From Pseudomonas paracarnis (lineage in GTDB: Bacteria > Pseudomonadota > Gammaproteobacteria > Pseudomonadales > Pseudomonadaceae): a DNA stretch of 64,000 nt. A program made the position numbers and the translations under genes. The DNA is taken from the NCBI RefSeq assembly GCF_904063055.1, contig NZ_CAJFCN010000014.1, positions 1 to 64,000 on the forward strand, read 5' to 3'. The number at the start of each line of letters is the position of its first letter. The first letter of the stretch is position 1. This document shows, piece after piece, positions 26,089 through 37,203 of the stretch. The notes beneath the pieces are model-generated. The model had not been told where the DNA came from. It did no database searches and was given only the letters and a program-made list of their open reading frames with translations.

Positions 26089-26483
26089 GGGGAAAAACCT
26101 CGTCGCGTCTTGTTTGAAGTATCCGTTTGCCAGCCCGGCATTCGTTGCCTGGGTAGGATTGCTCGCTGACCAGAAGCTTTGGTGTTCAAGTCAAATCTGA
26201 CGGAGGTAGGCGACGGGATGAACGATGGGGCTCAAGGGGGAGTTGAGCAGGTAAGGGCAAACTGCGAACGGTCTTCGGGCGTCGTGGGCCTTTGTACGAT
26301 CCATCAGTGTGTAGCCGGGTTACCTGGTTAGCTTCCGTCCCTCGGGACAACTTCGTTCCAGTCGCAACCAACGTCAAACACACCTTGTGGGCGGTACAGA
26401 CACGAATCGGCTCAGGTGGGTAGCTTAGAGCGGCGATCCGAAGGCCCTTGCCAGGGCCCCTGATTAGCGGGAGCGAGGCCATC
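26089..26483. other. Long leader/intergenic region upstream of aceA
   Basis: There is no convincing gene in these 395 nt. They should contain the aceA promoter on the minus strand. Several short GC-rich inverted repeats are visible, including GGCCCT-TGCC-AGGGCC near 26443-26458 and GTCCCTCGGGAC near 26336. This may mean a structured leader or a small RNA, but neither can be assigned. Confidence 0.5.
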
Positions 26484-26633
26484 ATGCCCATGCTTTTTTG
26501 GCTCGTCAAATGTTTTGTAGTGCTTTTTTTATGGCACTACATCTTTAGTCTAATGCGACTTGCCAGTCAGTTTTCGGTGCTTCAGTTCAGGGTGTCGACC
26601 TTGACCCGTAAAGTCAGGTCATCGCGGCCCTGA
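26484..26633 (+). CDS. Possible small membrane protein
   Basis: A 49-codon ORF beginning MPMLFWLVKCFVVLFLWHY, so one hydrophobic helix followed by a basic tail. The ATG at 26484 has GGAGCGAGG just upstream with good spacing. The last 52 nt overlap, on the opposite strand, the 3' end of the secretin-domain gene. Coding status is uncertain: there is no known homologue in my memory, and the T-rich DNA could produce a hydrophobic ORF by chance. Confidence 0.3.
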   Translation: MPMLFWLVKCFVVLFLWHYIFSLMRLASQFSVLQFRVSTLTRKVRSSRP

Positions 26634-27319
26634 GTAGAGTAGCTGCGGGTTGTAGAGGATTTGTCCGCCTGGGTTTCACGATTGATGCCGGCCAGGGGAA
26701 TCCATTCGCCCAGGCGGCCGCTGACAGTTGTGTCGGTGCTTTGCACGTTCACTACATCGGGACGTTCCTGGCTCATGCGGTCACGGTTGGTACTGATGGC
26801 CAGGTGTACGGTCTCGCCGGTGACGCTGGCGGTCACGTAAAAGCCCTGGGTGACGTTGCGATACTGGGTCTGGTTTTGCAGACGGCCGTAGCTGTCCTGT
26901 TGCGTGGTGGTCAGCGGTACGCTCTGGCCGACCTGGATCAGCGCAGGCACGCCTTCGCTGGCCTGGATCTGCTGCACGCCACCGTCGCGGCTGGCAGTGC
27001 CGTAGCTGATGATGCGGGTCTGGCTGTCACCACTGTTCTGTTGGTTGTTCTCGTTGGTATCGACGGTGATCAGCAAACGTTTGGCCGGTGTATCCAATTG
27101 GCCGAGCAGTGCGCGCAAGCCCTCGATCCTGGCGGGCTCAGCGTTAACGATAAGCTGGTTGCCGTAGGCGCTGACGGTGCCGTCCTTGCCAATGAAGTTC
27201 TGCGCCACGGGCAGCAGGTCGGCGCTGGTGCGGTTGTTCAGGTTGACGACTTCAGTGGCGGCCATGGCGCAAGCGCTGACGGTCATCACGAGGGCGGTGA
27301 GCAGGGTGCGTAGGGACAT
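26582..27319 (-). CDS. Periplasmic secretin N-domain (NolW-like) protein
   Basis: A 245-residue protein with a clear Sec signal (MSLRTLLTALVMTVSACAMA), then a secretin-type N domain (NRTSADLLPVAQNFIGKDGT, YGNQLIVNAEPARIEGLRAL) that normally packs in the ring of type II/III secretins or PilQ. No beta-barrel secretin domain follows; the C-terminal half is polar with repeated S/T/Q-rich strands and ends DDLTLRVKVDTLN. No secretion genes are nearby. It probably works in the periplasm; partner unknown. Confidence 0.7.
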   Translation of the reverse strand: MSLRTLLTALVMTVSACAMAATEVVNLNNRTSADLLPVAQNFIGKDGTVSAYGNQLIVNAEPARIEGLRALLGQLDTPAKRLLITVDTNENNQQNSGDSQTRIISYGTASRDGGVQQIQASEGVPALIQVGQSVPLTTTQQDSYGRLQNQTQYRNVTQGFYVTASVTGETVHLAISTNRDRMSQERPDVVNVQSTDTTVSGRLGEWIPLAGINRETQADKSSTTRSYSTQGRDDLTLRVKVDTLN

Positions 27320-27440
27320 GTCCGTTATCTCTGCGAGTCATTTGCTTGATAGTGCCAGTTTGTCGGCCTGGCAGGGCGCAAGTTGAATCGTAGACGGCAA
27401 AATGCCCTGGCAGGCAGGGCATTCAGGATGTTGCTGAAAT

Positions 27441-27528
27441 AGCTATCGCAGGCAAGCCAGCTCCCACACTTGACCGAGTACAACCTTTGGAATGTGGTCA
27501 GTGTGGGAGCTGGCTTGCCTGCGATGCA
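27441..27528. repeat. REP doublet 3 (inverted arrangement)
   Basis: Here the arms face the other way: TATCGCAGGCAAGCCAGCTC comes first and the GTGTGGGAGCTGGCTTGCCT arm second. It lies between the GNAT gene and the secretin-domain gene. Confidence 0.9.
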
Positions 27529-27545
27529 GGCGACGCGGACTCGGG

Positions 27546-27968
27546 TCAGTCCCCGCGCACCATATCCACATGCGGAATCCCGACCTCAAGAAACTCATCG
27601 CTGACGATCTTGAAGCCCAGCCGCTCATAGAACGGCGCCGCATACACCTGCGCACTCAGGAATTGCCGGGTCTGGCCGCGTTTCACCGCCTCGCCGATCA
27701 CCGCTTCCATCAGCTTGTCGCCGACTTTCAGCCCACGCCAGTCCTTGAGCACTGATACCCGACCGATCTCGCCGCTGGGCAGCAATCGAGCGGTGCCAAT
27801 CGGGAAATCACCTTCGTATGCAAGAAAATGCATGGCGCTGGCATCGTCCGCGTCCCACTCCAATTCAGGCGGGACCGATTGTTCAGCGATGAATACCGCT
27901 TCACGAATGCGCCGAATCTCGTCGATATCCTTTCGCCAGTCCGCGACACTTACGTGAATTCTATTCAT
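27546..27968 (-). CDS. GNAT family N-acetyltransferase
   Basis: A 140-residue single GNAT domain with the acetyl-CoA-binding motif region EIGRVSVLKDWRGLKVGDKL and the C-terminal QVYAAPFYERLGFKIVSDEF typical of the ElaA/PA-type small-molecule acetyltransferases. Substrate unknown. Its ATG at 27968 lies inside the last codons of roxA (8-nt overlap), so it is translated with the ribosomal oxygenase gene. Confidence 0.88.
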   Translation of the reverse strand: MNRIHVSVADWRKDIDEIRRIREAVFIAEQSVPPELEWDADDASAMHFLAYEGDFPIGTARLLPSGEIGRVSVLKDWRGLKVGDKLMEAVIGEAVKRGQTRQFLSAQVYAAPFYERLGFKIVSDEFLEVGIPHVDMVRGD

Positions 27969-29127
27969 CCGCGAACCCCAGGCTGCCTTGCTTGACCAGT
28001 TCGCACAGCAGGTCGCGACCGTCTTCGTCGGCCAGCCACTCGCCCAGGTTTTCGCTGTGCAGTGCATCGGCCGAGCACACCAGCTTCAACAGTTCACGCA
28101 GTTTGCCCGGCAGGTAACGGCTCTGGCCACTGGCAAACAACAGTACATCGTCGTCCACTTCGGACCAGGCCAGGCGTGCGCTCGGGTTGCGTACCAGGAT
28201 CGCGCCGTCTTGCAGGCTGTTGATGAAGTCTTCTTCGCCCAACTCTTCGCCGGCCACCAGTTCCGGGTAGCGTGGCTCGGTCATGAACTGGCCGAACCAG
28301 GTCAGCAGCATGCGCTCATCGCTCATGTGCTCGGCGAGCAAGCCCTTGAGGCGGTCCAGTGCGTCGCCCTGGATCTGGTGCGGGTCGCTGACCGGCTGGG
28401 CGTCTGCGTCGGTGTAGCGCTCTTCGTCGGTCAGGTACTGGCTGAGGAAGTCGGTGAAGTGGGTCAGCACTTCAGCGGCGCTCGGTGCACGGAAACCCAC
28501 GGAATAGGTCATGCAGTCGTCTTCAGCAATACCGAAATGGGCCAGGCGCGGCGGCAGGTAGAGCATGTCGCCCGGTTCCAGCACCCATTCGGCGCTTTCT
28601 TCGAATTCTGCGAGGATGCGCAGGTCGGCGTGTTGCAGCAACGGGCTTTCGGAATTGCACATCTGGCCGATCTTCCAGTTGCGCTTGCCCTGGGCTTGCA
28701 GCAGGAACACATCGTAGTTATCGAAATGCGGACCGACGCTGCCACCCGGCGCGGCGAAGCTGATCATCACATCATCGATACGCCAGCTCGGCAGGAAGCG
28801 GAAGTGCTCCAGCAGCTCAGCCACTTCCGGCACGAACTGGTCGACCGCCTGCACCAGCAGGGTCCACTCGCGCTCGGGCAGGGTGCTGAAAGCGTCTTCG
28901 GCGAACGGGCCGCGACGCAGTTCCCACGGGCGCTCGCCGTGTTCGATCACCAGGCGCGACTCGACTTCTTCTTCCAGGGCCAGGCCTGCCAGTTCGTCGG
29001 CGTCGATCGGGCTTTCGAAGTCAGGGATGGCCTGGCGGATCAGCAGCGGTTTTTTCTGCCAGTAGTCGCGCAGGAATTCCCGTGCCGTGATGCCGCCCAG
29101 AAGTTGAAGAGGGATATCAGGATTCAT
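27961..29127 (-). CDS. roxA: Ribosomal oxygenase RoxA (uL16 arginine 3-hydroxylase)
   Basis: A 388-residue cupin/JmjC-type 2-oxoglutarate oxygenase. The iron triad is H134 and D136 (GPHFDNYD) and H197 (PPRLAHFGI). Length and the C-terminal winged-helix-like half match YcfD/RoxA, which hydroxylates an arginine of ribosomal protein L16. It follows purB after a terminator and overlaps a GNAT gene. The start is ATG 29127, 23 codons inside the open frame. Confidence 0.92.
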   Translation of the reverse strand: MNPDIPLQLLGGITAREFLRDYWQKKPLLIRQAIPDFESPIDADELAGLALEEEVESRLVIEHGERPWELRRGPFAEDAFSTLPEREWTLLVQAVDQFVPEVAELLEHFRFLPSWRIDDVMISFAAPGGSVGPHFDNYDVFLLQAQGKRNWKIGQMCNSESPLLQHADLRILAEFEESAEWVLEPGDMLYLPPRLAHFGIAEDDCMTYSVGFRAPSAAEVLTHFTDFLSQYLTDEERYTDADAQPVSDPHQIQGDALDRLKGLLAEHMSDERMLLTWFGQFMTEPRYPELVAGEELGEEDFINSLQDGAILVRNPSARLAWSEVDDDVLLFASGQSRYLPGKLRELLKLVCSADALHSENLGEWLADEDGRDLLCELVKQGSLGFADE

Positions 29128-29166
29128 GTGTAACCTATTGAAAAAAAGCACTTTTAAGACAGGAAT

Positions 29167-29191
29167 AAAAACGCCCGGCGCGGCCGGGCGT
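29167..29191 (-). terminator. Terminator of purB
   Basis: The 9-bp stem ACGCCCGGC/GCCGGGCGT with a 3-nt loop is followed on the minus strand by TTTTA. It lies between purB and roxA. Confidence 0.85.
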
Positions 29192-29211
29192 CTCAAAGGA
29201 GCTTGCTTGGA

Positions 29212-30582
29212 TCAGATGCGCTTGGCTTGCTCTACAGCGTTGCCGATGTAGTTGGCCGGGGTGAGCAGCTTCAGCTCGGCCTTGGCCGCGGCTGGCATGT
29301 CCAGGCCGTCGATGAAAGTTTGCAGTGCTTCGGGGCTGATGCCCTTGCCGCGCGTCAATTCTTTCAGCTTCTCGTAGGGGTTTTCGATGTTGTAGCGGCG
29401 CATCACGGTCTGGATCGGCTCGGCCAATACTTCCCAGCACGCGTCCAGGTCAGCGGCAATCTTCTGCTCGTTGAGCTCCAGCTTGCTGATGCCTTTGAGG
29501 CTGGCTTCGTACGCGATCACGCTGTGGGCAAAGCCGACACCGAGGTTGCGCAATACGGTGGAGTCGGTCAGGTCGCGCTGCCAGCGAGAGATCGGCAACT
29601 TGCTGGCCAGGTGCTGGAACAGGGCGTTGGCGATACCCAGGTTGCCTTCGGAGTTTTCGAAGTCGATCGGGTTGACCTTGTGCGGCATGGTCGATGAACC
29701 GATTTCGCCTGCAATAGTGCGCTGCTTGAAGTAGCCCAGGGAGATGTAGCCCCAGATATCGCGATCGAAATCGATCAGGATGGTGTTGAAGCGTGCAATC
29801 GCGTCGAACAGCTCGGCGATGTAGTCGTGCGGTTCGATCTGCGTGGTGTAGGGGTTGAAACCCAGGCCCAATTCGTCTTCGATGAAGGCGCGGGCGTTGG
29901 CTTCCCAGTCGATCTCAGGGTAGGCCGACAGGTGGGCGTTGTAGTTGCCTACGGCGCCGTTGATCTTGCCCAGCAATGGCACGGCGGCGACTTGGGCGAT
30001 CTGGCGCTCCAGGCGGTACACCACGTTGGCCAGTTCTTTGCCCAGGGTCGTCGGCGAGGCCGGCTGGCCGTGGGTGCGCGACAGCATCGGCACGGCAGCG
30101 AAACGGATCGCCAGCTCGCGGATGGCTTCGGCGGTCTGGCGCATCAGCGGCAGCATCACGTCATCACGGCCTTCGCGCAGCATCAGGGCGTGGGACAGGT
30201 TGTTGATGTCCTCGCTGGTGCAGGCAAAGTGGATGAACTCGCTGACCTGGGCCAGTTCCGGCAGTTGGGCCGCTTGCTCTTTGAGCAGGTATTCGATGGC
30301 TTTGACGTCGTGGTTGGTGGTGCGCTCGATCTCTTTGACACGCTCGGCGTTCTCCAGGGAGAAGTTTTCCGCCAGGGTGTTCAATACAGCGTTGGCTTCG
30401 GCGGAAAACGCCGGCACTTCGCTGATGGCGGGGTGAGCGGCCAGGCGCTGGAGCCAGCGCACTTCAACCAGGACACGGGCACGGATCAGGCCGTACTCGC
30501 TGAAAATAGGGCGCAGGGCCTGGGTTTTGCCGGCGTAGCGGCCGTCAACAGGGGAAACCGCAGTGAGCGAAGAGAGCTGCAT
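29212..30582 (-). CDS. purB: Adenylosuccinate lyase
   Basis: A 456-residue fumarase/aspartase-superfamily enzyme. The signature GSSTMPHKVNPIDFENSEGN is present, and the N-terminus MQLSSLTAVSPVDGRYAGKT is typical of the E. coli-type PurB. It releases fumarate in two steps of purine synthesis (SAICAR to AICAR and adenylosuccinate to AMP). It is downstream of hflD by 125 nt, in the conserved mnmA-hflD-purB order. Confidence 0.97.
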   Translation of the reverse strand: MQLSSLTAVSPVDGRYAGKTQALRPIFSEYGLIRARVLVEVRWLQRLAAHPAISEVPAFSAEANAVLNTLAENFSLENAERVKEIERTTNHDVKAIEYLLKEQAAQLPELAQVSEFIHFACTSEDINNLSHALMLREGRDDVMLPLMRQTAEAIRELAIRFAAVPMLSRTHGQPASPTTLGKELANVVYRLERQIAQVAAVPLLGKINGAVGNYNAHLSAYPEIDWEANARAFIEDELGLGFNPYTTQIEPHDYIAELFDAIARFNTILIDFDRDIWGYISLGYFKQRTIAGEIGSSTMPHKVNPIDFENSEGNLGIANALFQHLASKLPISRWQRDLTDSTVLRNLGVGFAHSVIAYEASLKGISKLELNEQKIAADLDACWEVLAEPIQTVMRRYNIENPYEKLKELTRGKGISPEALQTFIDGLDMPAAAKAELKLLTPANYIGNAVEQAKRI

Positions 30583-30707
30583 GGGGTGTTCTCGGACAGT
30601 CGGGCAACGAAATGGGGCGCGTATCATACATGAAAAAATCCGCCGGTCCGTCGCCAACTGACCGGCGTATTACGCGTAATGGCTTGAAAACAGCCTGCTG
30701 GTGCGAC

Positions 30708-31331
30708 TTATTCGTTGCGCATCAACGGGTAAAGCTCTTTGAGCAATTTGCGTCGGCTGATCACCAACTGCCAGCGATGACCGCCCAGTTGGCGCCACAA
30801 GCGTGCCGAACGAATACCGGCCAGGAGCAGGGCGCGGATTTTCGACGCGTTGTTGGGTTGCTGCAGGTTGCGCATGTCGCCGTGCACCTGGATGCGCTGG
30901 CGCAGGGTGCTCAAGGTGTCCTGGTACAGCGCACCTACGGCTGCGATCACGTTTTCGTGGGCCGGGCCGAAGTGTTCTACCTGGGACTGGATCTGCGGCA
31001 GGCGCTTGCCGATGGTGTCCAGCAGGTCGTCGCGCTTGGCCAGTTGGCGCTCAAGGCCGAGCATCGACAGGGCATAGCGCAACGGTTCGCGCTGCAGAGT
31101 GCTGGGGTCGCGCTCCAAGGCGCCGATCAGGGCGCGATAGCCTTCACGCAGGGCCAGGTCGTCACCGCCGTAAACCTCAAGGGTGTCCTTGGGATCGCGG
31201 ATCAGCAGGCTGCCGAGCATGCAGGTCAGGCCGGCCTCAGTGACCTGGCCGGTCTTGGCGATCTTGTCCACCAGTACCGCAGCGAGAAAGACACCGCCAA
31301 GGGCCGTCAATTGCTCCTGGGTCGGGCTCAT
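30708..31331 (-). CDS. hflD: High frequency lysogenization protein HflD
   Basis: A 207-residue, helical, membrane-associated protein homologous to E. coli HflD/YcfC, which binds phage lambda CII; its bacterial role is unclear. Sequence features are LTALGGVFLAAVLVDKIAKT at the start and a basic C-terminus. It overlaps the mnmA stop by 4 nt, so it is translationally coupled, as in other gammaproteobacteria. Confidence 0.92.
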   Translation of the reverse strand: MSPTQEQLTALGGVFLAAVLVDKIAKTGQVTEAGLTCMLGSLLIRDPKDTLEVYGGDDLALREGYRALIGALERDPSTLQREPLRYALSMLGLERQLAKRDDLLDTIGKRLPQIQSQVEHFGPAHENVIAAVGALYQDTLSTLRQRIQVHGDMRNLQQPNNASKIRALLLAGIRSARLWRQLGGHRWQLVISRRKLLKELYPLMRNE

Positions 31332-32452
31332 GCCGGGTTGCTCCAGGCTTGCGCGACTTCAATCACGCCGCCGCCCAGGCAGATTTCGCCGTCATAGAAC
31401 ACCACGGACTGGCCAGGGGTGACCGCGCGCTGCGGGTCATCGAAGGTGGCACGGTAGCCGGTGGCGGTCTTTTCCAGGGTGCAGGGCTGGTCGCTCTGGC
31501 GATAACGCACTTTGGCGGTCAGGCGGCGCGGGGTGCTCAAGTCGATAGGGTTGACCCAATAGATCTCGGAAGCGAGCAGGGCGCCGGAGAACAGCAGCGG
31601 GTGCTCGTTGCCTTGGCCGACCACCAGCACGTTGTTTTCCAGGTCTTTGACCAGCACGTACCACGGCTCTTCACCGGCGTCCTTCAAACCGCCAATACCC
31701 AGGCCCTGGCGCTGGCCGATGGTGTGGTACATCAGGCCGTGGTGGCGGCCGATCACTTCACCCTCGGTGGTCTTGATCTCGCCCGGTTGCGCCGGCAGGT
31801 ATTGCTTGAGGAAATCACTGAAGCGCCGCTCGCCGATAAAGCAGATACCGGTGGAATCTTTCTTCTTGGCGGTGGCCAGGCCGTGTTTCTCGGCAATTTT
31901 GCGCACTTCGGGCTTTTCCAGCTCGCCGACCGGAAACAGGGTCTTGGCGATCTGCTCACCACCGACGGCGTGCAGGAAGTAGCTCTGGTCCTTGTTCGGG
32001 TCCAGGCCCTTGAGCAATTCGGTGCGGCCATCGATATCGCGACGGCGCACGTAGTGGCCGGTAGCTATCAGGTCGGCGCCGAGCATCATGGCGTAGTCGA
32101 GGAAGGCCTTGAACTTGATTTCGCGGTTACACAGGATGTCCGGGTTCGGCGTGCGGCCGGCCTTGTATTCGGCCAGGAAGTGCTCGAACACGTTGTCCCA
32201 GTACTCGGCGGCGAAGTTGGCGGTGTGCAGCTTGATGCCGATCTTGTCGCACACGGCCTGGGCGTCCGCGAGGTCGTCCATGGCGGTGCAGTATTCGGTT
32301 CCATCGTCTTCTTCCCAGTTCTTCATGAACAGGCCTTCCACCTCATAACCCTGCTCCATGAGCAGAACGGCGGAAACGGAAGAGTCCACGCCGCCGGACA
32401 TGCCGACGATGACGCGCTTCTTTTGTGTGTCAGAAGGGGCTGAATCACGCAT
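31328..32452 (-). CDS. mnmA: tRNA-specific 2-thiouridylase MnmA
   Basis: A 374-residue PP-loop enzyme that puts the 2-thio group on U34 of Lys, Glu and Gln tRNAs. The ATP-binding loop GMSGGVDSS is at 18-25; the catalytic cysteines are C108 (PDILCNREIKF) and C204 (STGICFIGER). Sulfur comes from the Tus relay, whose tusBCDE genes lie at 52.5-53.9 kb. It starts the mnmA-hflD unit, 59 nt after the Nudix gene. Confidence 0.97.
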   Translation of the reverse strand: MRDSAPSDTQKKRVIVGMSGGVDSSVSAVLLMEQGYEVEGLFMKNWEEDDGTEYCTAMDDLADAQAVCDKIGIKLHTANFAAEYWDNVFEHFLAEYKAGRTPNPDILCNREIKFKAFLDYAMMLGADLIATGHYVRRRDIDGRTELLKGLDPNKDQSYFLHAVGGEQIAKTLFPVGELEKPEVRKIAEKHGLATAKKKDSTGICFIGERRFSDFLKQYLPAQPGEIKTTEGEVIGRHHGLMYHTIGQRQGLGIGGLKDAGEEPWYVLVKDLENNVLVVGQGNEHPLLFSGALLASEIYWVNPIDLSTPRRLTAKVRYRQSDQPCTLEKTATGYRATFDDPQRAVTPGQSVVFYDGEICLGGGVIEVAQAWSNPA

Positions 32453-32511
32453 AGGGTTTCAACGGGTGTCTTGAAAAAGGACGCGATTCTAGCAGGCCTG
32501 GGCCCGCAAGG

Positions 32512-32958
32512 CTAAAGAGAAGGGCGGATCAATTCGAGACTGTGGCATTGGCCGGCCAGATAATCATCGATGCAGCGGATAATCAGCTCGCTGCGCCAGT
32601 CGTCGCGCACGGCCATCAGCTCGTCACGGGTCAGCCAGCGGGCGCGCAGGATGCCTTCGTCGAGTTGATAGTCCGGGCGGTGTCTCAGGGCCTTGGCGAT
32701 AAAGCAGACCCGTTGATAGGTGACGCCATTGCTGGGTGCGGTGTACAGGTAGATGCCGACGATGCCGGTAGCTTCCACGTCCCAGCCGGTTTCTTCCAGC
32801 GTTTCGCGCACGGCAGCTTCGGTCAGGGTTTCGTTCGGGTCCAGATGGCCGGCGGGCTGGTTGAGCACGACGCGGCCGCCCTTGAGTTCTTCGACCATCA
32901 GGAAGCGGCCGTTGTCTTCGACGATGGTGGCGACGGTGATGTGGGGGAGCCAGGTCAT
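32512..32958 (-). CDS. Nudix hydrolase (NudJ-like)
   Basis: A 148-residue Nudix protein. The Nudix box is complete (GHLDPNETLTEAAVRETLEE, then TGWDV). Position directly upstream of mnmA matches E. coli nudJ, a thiamine-pyrophosphate and nucleoside tri/diphosphate phosphatase. Substrate here is inferred from synteny only. Confidence 0.88.
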   Translation of the reverse strand: MTWLPHITVATIVEDNGRFLMVEELKGGRVVLNQPAGHLDPNETLTEAAVRETLEETGWDVEATGIVGIYLYTAPSNGVTYQRVCFIAKALRHRPDYQLDEGILRARWLTRDELMAVRDDWRSELIIRCIDDYLAGQCHSLELIRPSL

Positions 32959-32993
32959 TGCGAACCTCGGTATCTGGAAGGTGGCATGCTCAA

Positions 32994-33082
32994 TGTGGGA
33001 GCTGGCTTGCCTGCGATGGCGGTGGGTCAGCTACGCCTGTATGAACTGACAGACTGCAATCGCAGGCAAGCCAGCTCCCACA
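32994..33082. repeat. REP doublet 4
   Basis: TGTGGGAGCTGGCTTGCCTG and its reverse complement are about 40 nt apart, between the idh terminator and the Nudix gene. Confidence 0.9.
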
Positions 33083-33118
33083 TTGGATTGGGTTTCTTCA
33101 ATGAAGTCCCTACAAGCA

Positions 33119-33145
33119 GAAACCCCGGCACTGGGCCGGGGCTTC
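33119..33145 (-). terminator. Terminator of idh
   Basis: The 7-bp stem CCCCGGC/GCCGGGG (33123-33129 and 33135-33141) is flanked by AA and TT, with TTTC following on the minus strand. It sits 18 nt beyond the idh stop. Confidence 0.75.
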
Positions 33146-33162
33146 TTCGCATCCTTACAACC

Positions 33163-35388
<2,226 letters not shown>

Positions 35389-35871
35389 ATTCGGATTAAC
35401 TCTCTTCTTTGCTGAAAGCGTGCGCAGAAACTCGAGATGCGCCGGGTAGAGCGCGTTCGTTCAAAGTCATCCATGAGCGAAATGTCGAGGTTTCTTCGCG
35501 GTGATGTTGGTTTGCATCAGTCGAGCGTCAAGCGGGTGGGCTATGGTAATAGTCCGGCTTTCTGGCGAAAGGCTACGTTCTAGAGCGGTCCGCCGTCGTG
35601 ACTCTTTGGTCAGCGGCGGCATTATACATAGGTCGCTATGCTTACGCTGAGCCTTCATACAAAAGGGGGCTCGTCCATTGGTCTAAAGGTCGCAGGTGCG
35701 TGGGGTAGTGGGATGTGCTCAAGATTGGCGCTTTTCCCTTTGCTTTCAGGCTTGTAGGCCACCAAATATGCTGTTTTCGATGCAAATGAGCATGGCGTGA
35801 GGTTTCAGTCGCCATTTATCTGGAGTAGGCTCGAACGCAGCCAGATGTTCAATCCATAGATGGAGTTCAGC
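35389..35871. other. Divergent control region idh-icd
   Basis: There is no gene here. The 483 nt must hold both promoters. A TATAAT box lies on the minus strand at 35626-35621 (idh side) but without a good -35. The icd ribosome-binding site GGAG sits about 8 nt before its ATG. I see no clear operator repeat. Confidence 0.6.
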
Positions 35872-37128
35872 ATGGGATACAAGAAGATTCAGGTTCCGGC
35901 AGTCGGCGACAAAATCACCGTCAATGCAGACCATTCTCTCAATGTTCCTGACCAACCGATCATCCCCTACATCGAAGGTGACGGTATTGGCGTCGACATC
36001 AGCCCGGTGATGATCAAGGTGGTCGACGCCGCTGTTGAAAAGGCTTACGGCGGCAAGCGCAAAATCTCCTGGATGGAGGTGTACGCTGGCGAAAAAGCCA
36101 CTCAAGTCTACGACCAGGACACCTGGCTGCCCCAGGAAACCCTGGACGCGGTCAAGGATTACGTGGTGTCCATCAAGGGCCCGCTGACAACGCCGGTGGG
36201 TGGCGGTATCCGCTCGCTGAACGTAGCGCTGCGCCAGCAACTTGACCTGTACGTGTGCCTGCGCCCGGTGCGCTGGTTCGAAGGCGTGCCCAGTCCGGTG
36301 AAAAAGCCTGGCGACGTGGACATGACTATTTTCCGTGAGAACTCCGAGGATATTTACGCGGGCATCGAGTGGAAGGCCGGTTCGCCGGAAGCGATCAAAG
36401 TGATCAAGTTCCTCAAGGAAGAAATGGGTGTTACCAAGATCCGTTTCGACCAGGATTGCGGGATTGGCGTCAAGCCGGTCTCCAAAGAGGGTACCAAGCG
36501 CCTAGCGCGCAAGGCCTTGCAGTATGTGGTGGATAACGACCGCGACTCGCTGACCATCGTGCACAAAGGCAACATCATGAAGTTCACCGAAGGGGCCTTC
36601 AAGGAGTGGGCCTACGAGGTGGCGGCTGAAGAGTTCGGCGCGACTCTGCTCGACGGCGGGCCGTGGATGCAGTTCAAGAATCCCAAGACCGGTAAGAATG
36701 TAGTGGTCAAGGATGCCATTGCCGACGCCATGCTCCAGCAGATCCTGCTGCGTCCGGCTGAATATGACGTGATCGCGACCCTCAACCTCAATGGTGATTA
36801 CCTGTCCGACGCCCTGGCGGCGGAAGTGGGCGGCATTGGTATTGCGCCGGGGGCCAACCTGTCGGACACCGTGGCAATGTTTGAAGCCACCCACGGTACT
36901 GCGCCTAAATATGCGGGCAAGGATCAGGTCAACCCTGGTTCATTGATCCTGTCGGCGGAAATGATGCTGCGGCATATGGGCTGGGTCGAGGCGGCGGATC
37001 TGATCATCAAGGGCACCAACGGCGCGATTTCGGCCAAGACCGTGACCTATGACTTCGAGCGTCTGATGGATGGCGCTACGTTGGTGTCGTCGTCGGGGTT
37101 TGGTGATGCGTTGATCAAGCATATGTAA
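35872..37128 (+). CDS. icd: Isocitrate dehydrogenase, NADP-dependent, dimeric type
   Basis: A 418-residue homodimeric ICDH. The phospho-acceptor serine region is GGIRSLNVALRQQ; the metal/substrate motif NLNGDYLSDALAAEVGG and the NADP loop HGTAPKYAG follow. In enteric bacteria and P. aeruginosa this form is switched off by AceK phosphorylation, directing isocitrate to AceA; aceK is not in the window. The ATG at 35872 (MGYKKIQVP) is the family start, 12 nt inside the open frame. Confidence 0.97.
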   Translation: MGYKKIQVPAVGDKITVNADHSLNVPDQPIIPYIEGDGIGVDISPVMIKVVDAAVEKAYGGKRKISWMEVYAGEKATQVYDQDTWLPQETLDAVKDYVVSIKGPLTTPVGGGIRSLNVALRQQLDLYVCLRPVRWFEGVPSPVKKPGDVDMTIFRENSEDIYAGIEWKAGSPEAIKVIKFLKEEMGVTKIRFDQDCGIGVKPVSKEGTKRLARKALQYVVDNDRDSLTIVHKGNIMKFTEGAFKEWAYEVAAEEFGATLLDGGPWMQFKNPKTGKNVVVKDAIADAMLQQILLRPAEYDVIATLNLNGDYLSDALAAEVGGIGIAPGANLSDTVAMFEATHGTAPKYAGKDQVNPGSLILSAEMMLRHMGWVEAADLIIKGTNGAISAKTVTYDFERLMDGATLVSSSGFGDALIKHM

Positions 37129-37140
37129 ACAGGCAGAGAA

Positions 37141-37176
37141 AACCGGCCGCCCTGATGAGTCGGGGCGGCCGGTTTG
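37141..37176. terminator. Terminator between icd and cspD (bidirectional)
   Basis: A perfect 12-bp stem AACCGGCCGCCC/GGGCGGCCGGTT (37141-37152 and 37163-37174) with a 10-nt loop lies between the convergent icd and cspD genes. T residues follow on the plus strand. Confidence 0.85.
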
Positions 37177-37203
37177 CTTTGAGTGCTTGATTTCAGTGGC
37201 TGG

